Source: Halorussus sp. MSC15.2 (lineage in GTDB: Archaea; Halobacteriota; Halobacteria; Halobacteriales; Haladaptataceae). Taken from it: a stretch of DNA of 64,000 bases. Of the stretch, positions 1 to 7,863 are shown piece by piece. Under the pieces are notes generated by a model. The model did no database searches. It was not told where the DNA came from and saw only the letters and a list, made by a program, of their open reading frames with translations. The stretch lies in NCBI RefSeq assembly GCF_010747475.1, contig NZ_VSLZ01000010.1:1-64000 (forward strand), written 5' to 3'. The first letter of the stretch is position 1, and each line of letters begins with the position of its first letter. The position numbers were made by a program, and so were the translations under genes.

Positions 1-869
1 TCATCACTTGACACGGCCTCGGCGTCTACTGTATCTCCTGTATCGGTGTAGTCAATCTCGTATTCTGACGTGGGTGCGAGAAGCGATCGGAGAGCGTCGA
101 ACCGCCGTTCGTACTGCTCACGTTGTTCGGCGACAACGTTTTCGATCTCCCGGGAGTCGATCAACCTAGGCGATACGCCGGCGAGCACTGCTACCACGGA
201 ATTCACCGAAGACTCCTCGTCCGAAGATCCTCCGGCAATTCGACTTGCAACGTCTTCTATACACCCCTCGTCGTCGATAGCCGTGATATGCCACAGTAGT
301 TTCTCGTACGCCGTTGCAACGGCGTGCTCGATCGATTTCTCGCCTTGCGCTCCAAGTGCGCGTTCGATTCGCTGGTGGTGCAGTTCGACGCTGTCGGGGT
401 ACACGGTCACGAACCCGAGTGATCCCAAGAGCGGTCCAAGGACCACCTCATCTCGTTCGTCGGCGAGGAGACTGTCGAACTCCCTTCGTGGGAGGCTTCC
501 GTCGATTTCGCCGCAGGACCGGAGCACGGTCTCGGCGTCTCGGAGACTCGTCGCCGCGACCGATCGCAGGAGAGACTCCGGGTCCTCGGACGTAAGTACG
601 AGCGCACCGAGAAGAGTCGGTTCTCCATCATGTACTAACTCTAGTTCGGAGAGTACCCAGCGGTGCACGGTCACGACGCGATCACGATCACGTTTGTCGT
701 TCGTCCGCAGCGTCTCGGCCCGGATGTGAGGGGCAATCTGATCTTGAAGTGAATTAGCTGCCGACACTGCAGCTAACGCCGTGTAGATACTCTCGGGGGA
801 GAGACCCCAAAGCCGCCGCGGCGATCGCGTCCGGAGGTCTCGCGCGACCTCGATTGGGTCGTCAGTCAT
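1..869 (-). CDS. Unrecognised protein, last visible gene of the helicase operon (C-terminus off the window edge)
   Basis: The ATG at 869 overlaps the stop of the upstream helicase (TGA at 864-862), so the two genes are translationally coupled. About 289 codons are readable with no stop before the window edge. The product is acidic, Arg/Glu/Ser-rich, apparently soluble and largely helical. It has no signal peptide, membrane segment, Cys cluster or P-loop that I can see. It starts MTDDPIEVARDL and contains the stretch SLLADERDEMVLGPLLGSL. I do not recognise the family. Its place at the end of an operon of ATPases and helicases suggests an accessory subunit or effector of the same system, which is inference only. 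Confidence 0.75.
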   Translation of the reverse strand, partial: MTDDPIEVARDLRTRSPRRLWGLSPESIYTALAAVSAANSLQDQIAPHIRAETLRTNDKRDRDRVVTVHRWVLSELELVHDGEPTLLGALVLTSEDPESLLRSVAATSLRDAETVLRSCGEIDGSLPRREFDSLLADERDEVVLGPLLGSLGFVTVYPDSVELHHQRIERALGAQGEKSIEHAVATAYEKLLWHITAIDDEGCIEDVASRIAGGSSDEESSVNSVVAVLAGVSPRLIDSREIENVVAEQREQYERRFDALRSLLAPTSEYEIDYTDTGDTVDAEAVSSD

Positions 870-3800
870 CGCCTCGCTGTTCCAGATGCAGGTCGTTCGA
901 CAGGAGTTCGAACAGTTCGTCCTTGTCGAACGACTCTGGGTCGTTCTGTTCGACGCATCCGTACTGGTAGACGCAGAACGGACAACCATTCTCGCAGTTG
1001 CACTCGGACTCCTCGGGCGAGAAGGCGTCGCGCATGATTCGGGTCGCGCGCTCGAACTTCTCGCCGTCGTCCTGAGTCAGGAGGACGGTGATACCGCTTC
1101 CCCCTTCGTCGGAGTCGTACACTAGCGTCCCCTCGTCCTCGATGGACTCCGGGACCTGCCGAACGCTGACGCCTCCGATGTACTGGAGTGCGACGCGGAG
1201 GCCGTGGGCGAAGCCGTGTTCCAGTTCCTCGCTGTCGAACCGGACCCGAGCAGCCTTGGTGTCGAACTTCGTCGCAGGGCGTACCGCGATGCTCTCCTCT
1301 ACCGGGTGTTCGATGTTGTTGGTACAGTAAGCGGATTCACCGACGCTCGCAATAGTGCCGTTACAGCCGTCGACGCCGCAGACCTCGAAGACGTTGGGGA
1401 GCGGGTCGGCACCTCCGCCTTTGTAGGTCGCCCTGTAGCTGTCCGTGGAGGCGAGAATCGTCACGTCACCGTACTCGAACTGCCCGTGAACTGTACCCTC
1501 CCCGTCGACGATGTCGTACGACACTTCGGGGTCGAACGAGTCCCCGGCGTCTGTCTCGACCGGCGCGTACGTGCTCTGAATCTCGTCGTCGCTCTGGTAG
1601 ACGCTGGCCGGCTGGAGGTGTTGGGCGTTCGGCGTCGAACCCAGAGGCAGGCCATGCCGGTACGCCGTCACGCGTTCGGGAACTTTCGTTACGAGCCGTT
1701 TCAACCGCGAGCCGCACGACTCGCAGTTCGCCGTGTCTGTATCGTACTCCGACGCGCAGGTCGGACAGATAGCGGCGGCTTCGAACCGTTCGCCGATGCG
1801 TGCCGACTTCAGCGGCTCCCAGGAAACCTGTGTGACCACGTACGTCTCGCCGTCGTGGAGGTATGACGCACACGGATGTAATTCGGAGAGGGCGATGCGA
1901 CGGTCTCGTGACCCGTCGCTGACGCTCTCGAAGTCCTCACCGACCAATTGGTAGTCGACGGTGTCGCCGACCGAGCGGAGTCCGAAGGCGGACGGACTCT
2001 CGCGATTGAGGTAGCGGCCGAAGTCCATGTCTTCCAGTCGACGGAGGTACTCGTCTAGCTGGTCCGCTCGCCGGCGGACCTGCTGTTTGCGTTCGCGGAG
2101 TTGCTGCTTGCGCTCGCGGTCTCGCGTCCTGCGTTCCTCTCGCCGCAAGTCGGCGAGTTCTTCGTCGATCTCTTCGAGGTCGGCGTCGATGTCGTGCCAT
2201 TGGTTGCTGTACAGGTCGATGATGGTCTCCTCGAAGCTCAACCGGTCCTCAGTGCCGGACAGTGTCGCCTCAACGATGTCTTCGTGTTCGTCGAGTATCG
2301 ACTCAACCGTCCCCTCGCACTCGTTGCGGTGGCATGTCCCGTTGTACCCGGCCGCGTGTTTGCGGCCGCACGCCGAGCAGACGCCGAACGCTAAGACATC
2401 CTCGAGCCACTCCTCAACATCGTCTCGCTTATCGTCTACCAGAGTGCGAAGCGCTTCGAGTGGTGCGTCCTCGCCCTCGTGTTGCACTTGGAAATTCGAC
2501 GACGACAGCAGCTCCGTGAAACGCATCACATCGTTCGGTCGGGGTTCGGTCCGCGGTGAGGGGTCGTCATTGCAGACGGCGAAGTCGTCGAGACCGCTCT
2601 GGTCGCGCCGCCACGGGACCCAGTGGGTAGTCGCAATCCAGTCGAGGATCGCCCACGTGAGCGACTGGTGGAGCACCTCGCGGTTCACTTCGTTGAGCGG
2701 GACCTGTTGAGAATCGGATGCGATGAGTTCCTCGGGGTGCTCGTGATAGTAATAGTCAATCGGGTTTCGCTGAGAGACAGAGTGAACGAGCGAATTGCCG
2801 GACGCGCGTCCCGCGCGACCCACGCGTTGGAGGTAGGAGTTCGCGTTCGGTGGCGTCCCGTACAGCAGGAGCGTGTTCAGGTCGCCGATGTCGACGCCGA
2901 GCTCCATGGCTGGCCCCGAGGAGAGGAAGTGCGGGTAACGACCCTGCCGGAACTGGTATTCGAGCTTGCGCCGCTCGTCTCGGTCGGTCTGCCCGTAGTA
3001 GGCCCGGGCGAGCAGCATCATCGGCTCGGAAGTGGACACTTGCTGTGCGGTCAGAGAGAAGTGGGGCTGCGAGAATTCGGACCTGTCTTCCGGTGTCGCG
3101 CTGAATTCGACGAGGTCGTCCGCGGAATCACCGAGCGTCGCGGCCAGCGACGTGACGAATTCCTCTCTGTCGGCGCTGTATCGGGTCGGCGTCTCTTCGT
3201 CGACTACTGCGCACTGGACCGCGTCCTCGTTGACCATCACGTACCGACTGCCGTCTTCTTCGACGCGGCGCAGGTAGCCACGGTCGATCAGCGAATCGAG
3301 GTGCTCGTGTCCGTCCTCAACCTCGTCCACCAAGTTCGGCTCGTATCGGTGGTTCTGAGAGACGCACTCTGCGAGCAGTTCGCGCTCGCCGGGGGAGAGT
3401 TCGTCGGCGGCGTCAAGTCGGACGTCTATGAGACCCTCATCGCCGAGTTGGTTGCTTCGGAAGCGTTCACTGTACATACCGGAGAAGACCCTCGACACCA
3501 TCTCCTCCTTCAGATACTCGTCGACCGACTGGTCGTACCCGGTGAGGTATTCGTACATCCCCGGTGGCTTTCCGATGTTCCCCGTCAGGTCGTCTTCGTA
3601 CGCCTTGGCTTCCCTCACTCCGCGGTCGACCACGGCGGACAGCGAGGCCCACCCCGTGTCGTCGGCCTCGACTCTGACGCTGTCCACGAACAGTTGGTCG
3701 AAGAAGAACGACTCCTCGGGCTCGCGGAAGTTCCGCTCCAATTCCTTCATGTCGGACTGGCTGTCCGCGAACGACAGCATCTTCGACTCCTCGAACGTCG

Positions 3801-5139
3801 AGGGATCGTCGCGGTCGGCGAGCGAGCGGAGCAGGTACCGGCCGGTCGTCACCGCAGCGTTGGCCGGGCCGCGGAGCATGGAGTCGTACCGACCGCTCTT
3901 CGAGTAGGTCTCGCGCTGGTCCTCGTGATAGCACGGCAGGCCGCCGGGGAAGTCGCTCGCCTCTCGAAGGCGGCCGTTGTCGTCAACCATTCGGAAGTTG
4001 CTGTAACCCCGAGCGCGGCGAGCGACATTGGCGTCGTCGCAGTCACATTCGTGTTCACCGTCCGGGAGGAACTCCCTCTCACACGACTGACATTCGTCGA
4101 CCATTCGGACGTCGAACAGCGCCGACCGGACGAACCGCCGCTTCCCGCACTCGCAGGTCGACGGCGGGCGTCCGAAGTACACCTCGTCGCAGTCCGGGTC
4201 GCCGCACGTCCATCCCAGGAACCGCTTGGGCGTCAATTCGCCGTCGCAGTCGCCAGAAGTGCATTCCTGCCCTTCGGGGTCCTCGTACACGTCCCCGCAT
4301 TCGGTACAATATCGGATATGTTCGTCCGCTAGTGGCTCCAAGTCGCTCGATTCGCAGGACTTGCACGTTGGCTCCTGGGACTCCTCTACCGGAACTTCCC
4401 CGTCACAGTCCGGATTGGAGCAGACTCGTGTCTCCATCGAGTCGTCGAGAACCAGCGGCGAGTCGCACGTCGGACAATCGCGCTGACGATTCCGTTTCTG
4501 GCGCTCCCCGCAGTCGGTGCACTCGTAGAACGGCCGCCAGTACACTCGCACCATCTCCGGCGTCTCCCCGTCCAGCGTCTCGCACTGGCACTCCTTGCGC
4601 CGGAAGTACTCGAACCGACCCTCCTCCGAGGTGACGGTGTGTGGGGCGAGGCGCTCGCAGTTCGGGCAGAACCACGACTCGAGCGACTCCTCGCCGCACT
4701 GGTTGCACAGCGACAGCTTCGTCACGAAGTGGTGGTCGCACTCGGTACAGGTCGCTTGGGGCGTGTCGTAGACCGTCCCGCAGTTGATGCACGTGTAATA
4801 GCCGTCGAGGGGCCAACTGAAGAGGTGCGCGCGCCGCTCTAAGATGCCCGAGACTTCCCCGATTGCCATGAAATTCCGAAACACCGTCTCCGCACGCTGT
4901 TCCGTGAGTCCCGCCTCGTCGACGAACCGGTCGAGGAGTTCTCCCGGACGGAGCGGTTTCTCCCGCAAGGTCGCGTAGACGCCGCGGACGAACTCTAACG
5001 GACCTCCTTCCTCCTCTACGAGGTGTTCGTAGAGCACGTCGCTCACCGCATCATCCTCACTACTGGCGTCAACCCCGGCGGCGTCTAGAGCCAAACGCGC
5101 GGCGTCCGTGTCACCGCTCAGCAGTTGCTCTTCGGTCAA
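862..5139 (-). CDS. Giant SF2 helicase B, C-terminal part: zinc ribbons, RecA2 and DUF1998/MZB-like region
   Basis: A 1425-residue product. About the first 380 residues are packed with CxxC pairs (roughly ten zinc-ribbon-like knuckles). The second RecA-like lobe follows, with GVDIG near residue 745 and the arginine-finger motif QRVGRAGR near 770. A charged coiled coil (LRREERRTRDRERKQQLRE) lies near residues 990-1035, and a four-Cys cluster of the type seen in DUF1998/MZB helicases (CENGCPFCVYQYGC) near 1380-1395. The readable start is TTG at 5139, overlapping the stop of the N-terminal half. The sequence just upstream in this frame (AAFASTE) continues the protein naturally, so this is probably the C-terminal part of one roughly 1820-residue helicase split by a missing base near 5155. 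Known relatives are the helicase/DUF1998 proteins of DISARM, Druantia and Dpd-type systems; the assignment to defence is inference. Confidence 0.88.
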   Translation of the reverse strand: MTEEQLLSGDTDAARLALDAAGVDASSEDDAVSDVLYEHLVEEEGGPLEFVRGVYATLREKPLRPGELLDRFVDEAGLTEQRAETVFRNFMAIGEVSGILERRAHLFSWPLDGYYTCINCGTVYDTPQATCTECDHHFVTKLSLCNQCGEESLESWFCPNCERLAPHTVTSEEGRFEYFRRKECQCETLDGETPEMVRVYWRPFYECTDCGERQKRNRQRDCPTCDSPLVLDDSMETRVCSNPDCDGEVPVEESQEPTCKSCESSDLEPLADEHIRYCTECGDVYEDPEGQECTSGDCDGELTPKRFLGWTCGDPDCDEVYFGRPPSTCECGKRRFVRSALFDVRMVDECQSCEREFLPDGEHECDCDDANVARRARGYSNFRMVDDNGRLREASDFPGGLPCYHEDQRETYSKSGRYDSMLRGPANAAVTTGRYLLRSLADRDDPSTFEESKMLSFADSQSDMKELERNFREPEESFFFDQLFVDSVRVEADDTGWASLSAVVDRGVREAKAYEDDLTGNIGKPPGMYEYLTGYDQSVDEYLKEEMVSRVFSGMYSERFRSNQLGDEGLIDVRLDAADELSPGERELLAECVSQNHRYEPNLVDEVEDGHEHLDSLIDRGYLRRVEEDGSRYVMVNEDAVQCAVVDEETPTRYSADREEFVTSLAATLGDSADDLVEFSATPEDRSEFSQPHFSLTAQQVSTSEPMMLLARAYYGQTDRDERRKLEYQFRQGRYPHFLSSGPAMELGVDIGDLNTLLLYGTPPNANSYLQRVGRAGRASGNSLVHSVSQRNPIDYYYHEHPEELIASDSQQVPLNEVNREVLHQSLTWAILDWIATTHWVPWRRDQSGLDDFAVCNDDPSPRTEPRPNDVMRFTELLSSSNFQVQHEGEDAPLEALRTLVDDKRDDVEEWLEDVLAFGVCSACGRKHAAGYNGTCHRNECEGTVESILDEHEDIVEATLSGTEDRLSFEETIIDLYSNQWHDIDADLEEIDEELADLRREERRTRDRERKQQLRERKQQVRRRADQLDEYLRRLEDMDFGRYLNRESPSAFGLRSVGDTVDYQLVGEDFESVSDGSRDRRIALSELHPCASYLHDGETYVVTQVSWEPLKSARIGERFEAAAICPTCASEYDTDTANCESCGSRLKRLVTKVPERVTAYRHGLPLGSTPNAQHLQPASVYQSDDEIQSTYAPVETDAGDSFDPEVSYDIVDGEGTVHGQFEYGDVTILASTDSYRATYKGGGADPLPNVFEVCGVDGCNGTIASVGESAYCTNNIEHPVEESIAVRPATKFDTKAARVRFDSEELEHGFAHGLRVALQYIGGVSVRQVPESIEDEGTLVYDSDEGGSGITVLLTQDDGEKFERATRIMRDAFSPEESECNCENGCPFCVYQYGCVEQNDPESFDKDELFELLSNDLHLEQRGDD

Positions 5140-6323
5140 CTCCGTCGACGCGAACGCGGCAGGACTTCCTCGGGGAAGTCCGCGTCGAGTGTGCGCTCGT
5201 TCTCTTCGACGACTTCGACGTCGGCGTCCACGAACGGGTTAATCCGCTGGAAGACCGTGAGCTTGTTTTCCACGGTCGCGCTCGCTCCGACGACGGTGAG
5301 GTCGTCGTCGGACTCACTATCGTACCCGTTGAGCTCCCGCCGTTCTTGGACGTAGCGCCGCATCAGTGCCGACGTGAACGACCCGAAGAGCTCTGAGTAC
5401 TCGTGGATCTCGTCGAAGACAAAGTACTTCGGCTCTGCGACGAACCGTTGCTGTTCCTCGTCTTCGTTCACGTTAAACAGCCTGTAGTTGATCGTGTCCG
5501 GGTTGGTCAGCAGGATGTCGGCCGGTTCTTCGATAACGGCGTCTCGCGTGACCTTGATGAAGTCGAAGGAGAGGTCCTCCTCGTGCTCCGCCATCGGTTC
5601 GACCACGAACGAGTCGTCCGAACGTCGACGCACAGTGAGCGACGAGTCGCATTCGCCGCAGGGACAGTCGAAGTACTGGAACGTCGTCTGGAGGTACGAC
5701 AGCTCGTCGGGGTCGCGGCGCTTCGTGTCGCCGTCGTAGATGCCGACGGTTATCTGCTTCTCCGGGGACCGGCCTCGGTTGAGCGTGAACAGGTAATCGA
5801 TGAGCCGCTTCAACTGGTCCTGTGCGAGCGCCTTCGTCGGATACGTCAGCACGCACTTGACGCTGTTCGGCGGATGGGCGTCGTGCTGTCCCTCCTTCGC
5901 CTCGGCGATGAACTGGAGGATGGGAATCAGCCAGCCCTCGGTCTTCCCGCGTCCGGTGCTCGCCGTCAGGAGCGTGTGGCTGTCATCCAGAATCGTCTCG
6001 ACGGAGTCCTCCTGGAACTCGAAGAGCGACCGGAATCCGGCCTCGGTGAAGGTCTCGGTGACGTCGTCGTGGAGGCGGTGGTCGGCGGCGAACTCCTCCC
6101 AGGGAGTGTCGCTCATACGTGGGAGGTCGAGCACTTGGATGTAGGGACCCTTTGTTCGGATGAACTCCGGGAGGTCGTCTTCCAGCGATTCCCCATCCCC
6201 TTCGTCGTACCGCGAGACGAGGTTTTTGACGGCGCGCTGGGGTTGCGAGCCCGCGTAGTGTTCGGCGTACGATTCGCGCATCGCGTTCGCGAGTTTGAGC
6301 GGATCAAATTCCATCGGTGGCAT
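5136..6323 (-). CDS. Giant SF2 helicase B, N-terminal RecA1 lobe (ATPase motifs)
   Basis: A 395-residue N-terminal half with a Q-motif-like FEFQEDSVE (about 102-110), motif I ASTGRGKTE (121-129), motif Ia YPTKALAQDQ (161-170), motif II DEIH (304-307) and motif III SAT (348-350). A CxxC pair inside the lobe (CPCGEC near 220) suggests a zinc knuckle. The reading frame degenerates into RSRRRS just before the stop, and the following ORF resumes the protein, so this is RecA1 of the helicase continued at 5139. The ATG at 6323 lies 16 nt after the stop of helicase A, in the same operon. Expected activity is ATP-dependent translocation on nucleic acid. Confidence 0.88.
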   Translation of the reverse strand: MPPMEFDPLKLANAMRESYAEHYAGSQPQRAVKNLVSRYDEGDGESLEDDLPEFIRTKGPYIQVLDLPRMSDTPWEEFAADHRLHDDVTETFTEAGFRSLFEFQEDSVETILDDSHTLLTASTGRGKTEGWLIPILQFIAEAKEGQHDAHPPNSVKCVLTYPTKALAQDQLKRLIDYLFTLNRGRSPEKQITVGIYDGDTKRRDPDELSYLQTTFQYFDCPCGECDSSLTVRRRSDDSFVVEPMAEHEEDLSFDFIKVTRDAVIEEPADILLTNPDTINYRLFNVNEDEEQQRFVAEPKYFVFDEIHEYSELFGSFTSALMRRYVQERRELNGYDSESDDDLTVVGASATVENKLTVFQRINPFVDADVEVVEENERTLDADFPEEVLPRSRRRS

Positions 6324-6339
6324 TAGGTGTGGGATGTTG

Positions 6340-7863
6340 TCAGTCGGTCAGCTGTTCGCCTGCTCGCCGTTCTCCGGCCGGTCGGATCGTCAGGCCGGAC
6401 TCCTCGAGGATGTCGTGAATTCCATCGCGGTCGAACGACCGGCGGTCGTTCCGGACGTCACACCCGTACTGGTACAGGCATGAGGGGCAACCACTCTCGC
6501 AGTCGCATCGGAACTGCTCGCGCATGAGGTTGACCGCACGGTCGAAGGCCCGGAAGTCACCATCGGTGCGCTCAAAGAGCAACCGAGCGACGTCAGACCC
6601 GCCTTCCTGCGATTCGAACACGTCGACTCGCTCCTCGCCGACGTACTCGGCGATCTCCCGGACGTTGACCCCGCCGAGGTACTGAAGTGCGACACGGAGC
6701 CCGTGCGCCAGCGTGTGCGACAGGTCCCGGTCGTCGAGGTCGACCCTGACTCCTTGGGTGTCGTATCGGTAGCCGAGTCTGACGAACTCCGAATCGGCGC
6801 CTCGGCCGTCGGGGAAGTGCTCGGGATCGGCGCTGCACCGCCGTTCCTCGTCGTCGTCACGGTAGACGACTCCCGGGCAATTCTCCTCGCCGCAAACCTC
6901 GAACAGCGTCTCTCGGGCGTCGACCTCTCCGGACTTGTACTTCGTCTGGTAGCTGTCCGTGTGCAGGAGGACGGAGTAGTCGCCGTACTCGAGCGTCCCG
7001 AGTCGCTCGCCGTCGTCGGTCCGGAACTCGAACGTCCTGTCCGGGTCGAACGAGAGAATCGATGTCTCGCGCTCCGCGTAGGTGTTCTGCACCTCCTGGT
7101 TCGGTTCGTCGTGCAGGTATCGCGCCTCGTTGCCGTCCGACGTCAGTCGGAGGTTGTCGTGGTACGCGTCGACGGAGTCCAGCACCGCGAGGCGGCGCCG
7201 CTTTAGCGGAACGTCGTTCCCGCAGTCGCAACTGTCGGCGTCGAGGCTGTGAGTCGCGTGGCACGCGGGACACACCAATTCGTCCGCCAGACGCTCTCCG
7301 TCCGCCGTCTCGCGAACCGCTTCGCGGAGGTCGGAGCCCGACTTCTCGTCTAACCGAACGCGGGCGACGGTGTACGTCTCGCCCCCATCGAGGTACGCCG
7401 CGCCGGGATGCAACTCGGAGAGAGCCATCCGCATCGCCCGGCCGCTGTCCGCATCGCCCACATTGCGGCGGTTGTACCCCTCGTCGACGAGGGTCAGACC
7501 CGCGGTGCTGGCGACGCTTCTCATGGAGAAGTCGTACTTGCTCTCGCGGGACTCACGGAGGATATCGAAGTAGCTCGAACGACCGAGTTCGGAGAGGTAA
7601 TCGTCGAGGACGTCCATCCGTTCCTGCACTCCGCGGCGCTCGCGCATGATGCGAGCGCGCTCCTCGGTGTCTGCCCGCTGTTGGTCGCGCCGGAGTTGTC
7701 GGTTCCGCCGACGAAGTTTGGCCAGTTCGTCCTCTAGCGACCGCTCGTACTCGCGGTAGTGAGTGACGTAGCGCTCGTCGAAGCGGCGACCGCGTCGCCG
7801 ACGAGGTGGCCGAACTCCTCCTGCGCGTACCGGATCTGACCGTCGCAGTCGTCCCGTTCGCAC
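6340..7863 (-). CDS. Giant SF2 helicase A, C-terminal fragment with coiled coil and DUF1998/MZB-like region
   Basis: The first roughly 25 residues (Arg/Pro-rich) are out-of-frame noise. From RFDERYVTHYREYERSLE onward the protein aligns by eye with helicase B: a coiled coil (LAKLRRRNRQLRRDQQ), the shared motif MALSELHPGAAYL (helicase B has IALSELHPCASYL), a CPAC/CDC zinc pair, and the terminal cluster CDCESGCPSCLYQYGC. It is separated from the preceding ORF (ending at 7734) by one missing base near 7790, so it is the tail of helicase A and not a separate gene. The stop is 16 nt before the start of helicase B. Confidence 0.85.
   Translation of the reverse strand: MRTGRLRRSDPVRAGGVRPPRRRRGRRFDERYVTHYREYERSLEDELAKLRRRNRQLRRDQQRADTEERARIMRERRGVQERMDVLDDYLSELGRSSYFDILRESRESKYDFSMRSVASTAGLTLVDEGYNRRNVGDADSGRAMRMALSELHPGAAYLDGGETYTVARVRLDEKSGSDLREAVRETADGERLADELVCPACHATHSLDADSCDCGNDVPLKRRRLAVLDSVDAYHDNLRLTSDGNEARYLHDEPNQEVQNTYAERETSILSFDPDRTFEFRTDDGERLGTLEYGDYSVLLHTDSYQTKYKSGEVDARETLFEVCGEENCPGVVYRDDDEERRCSADPEHFPDGRGADSEFVRLGYRYDTQGVRVDLDDRDLSHTLAHGLRVALQYLGGVNVREIAEYVGEERVDVFESQEGGSDVARLLFERTDGDFRAFDRAVNLMREQFRCDCESGCPSCLYQYGCDVRNDRRSFDRDGIHDILEESGLTIRPAGERRAGEQLTD

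Noticed and set aside
886-6326. Long plus-strand open frames opposite the helicase genes (for example 2623-4332)
   Set aside because: They are mirror frames of high-GC coding DNA, rich in Val/Leu/Arg, with no start signals and no recognisable protein features.
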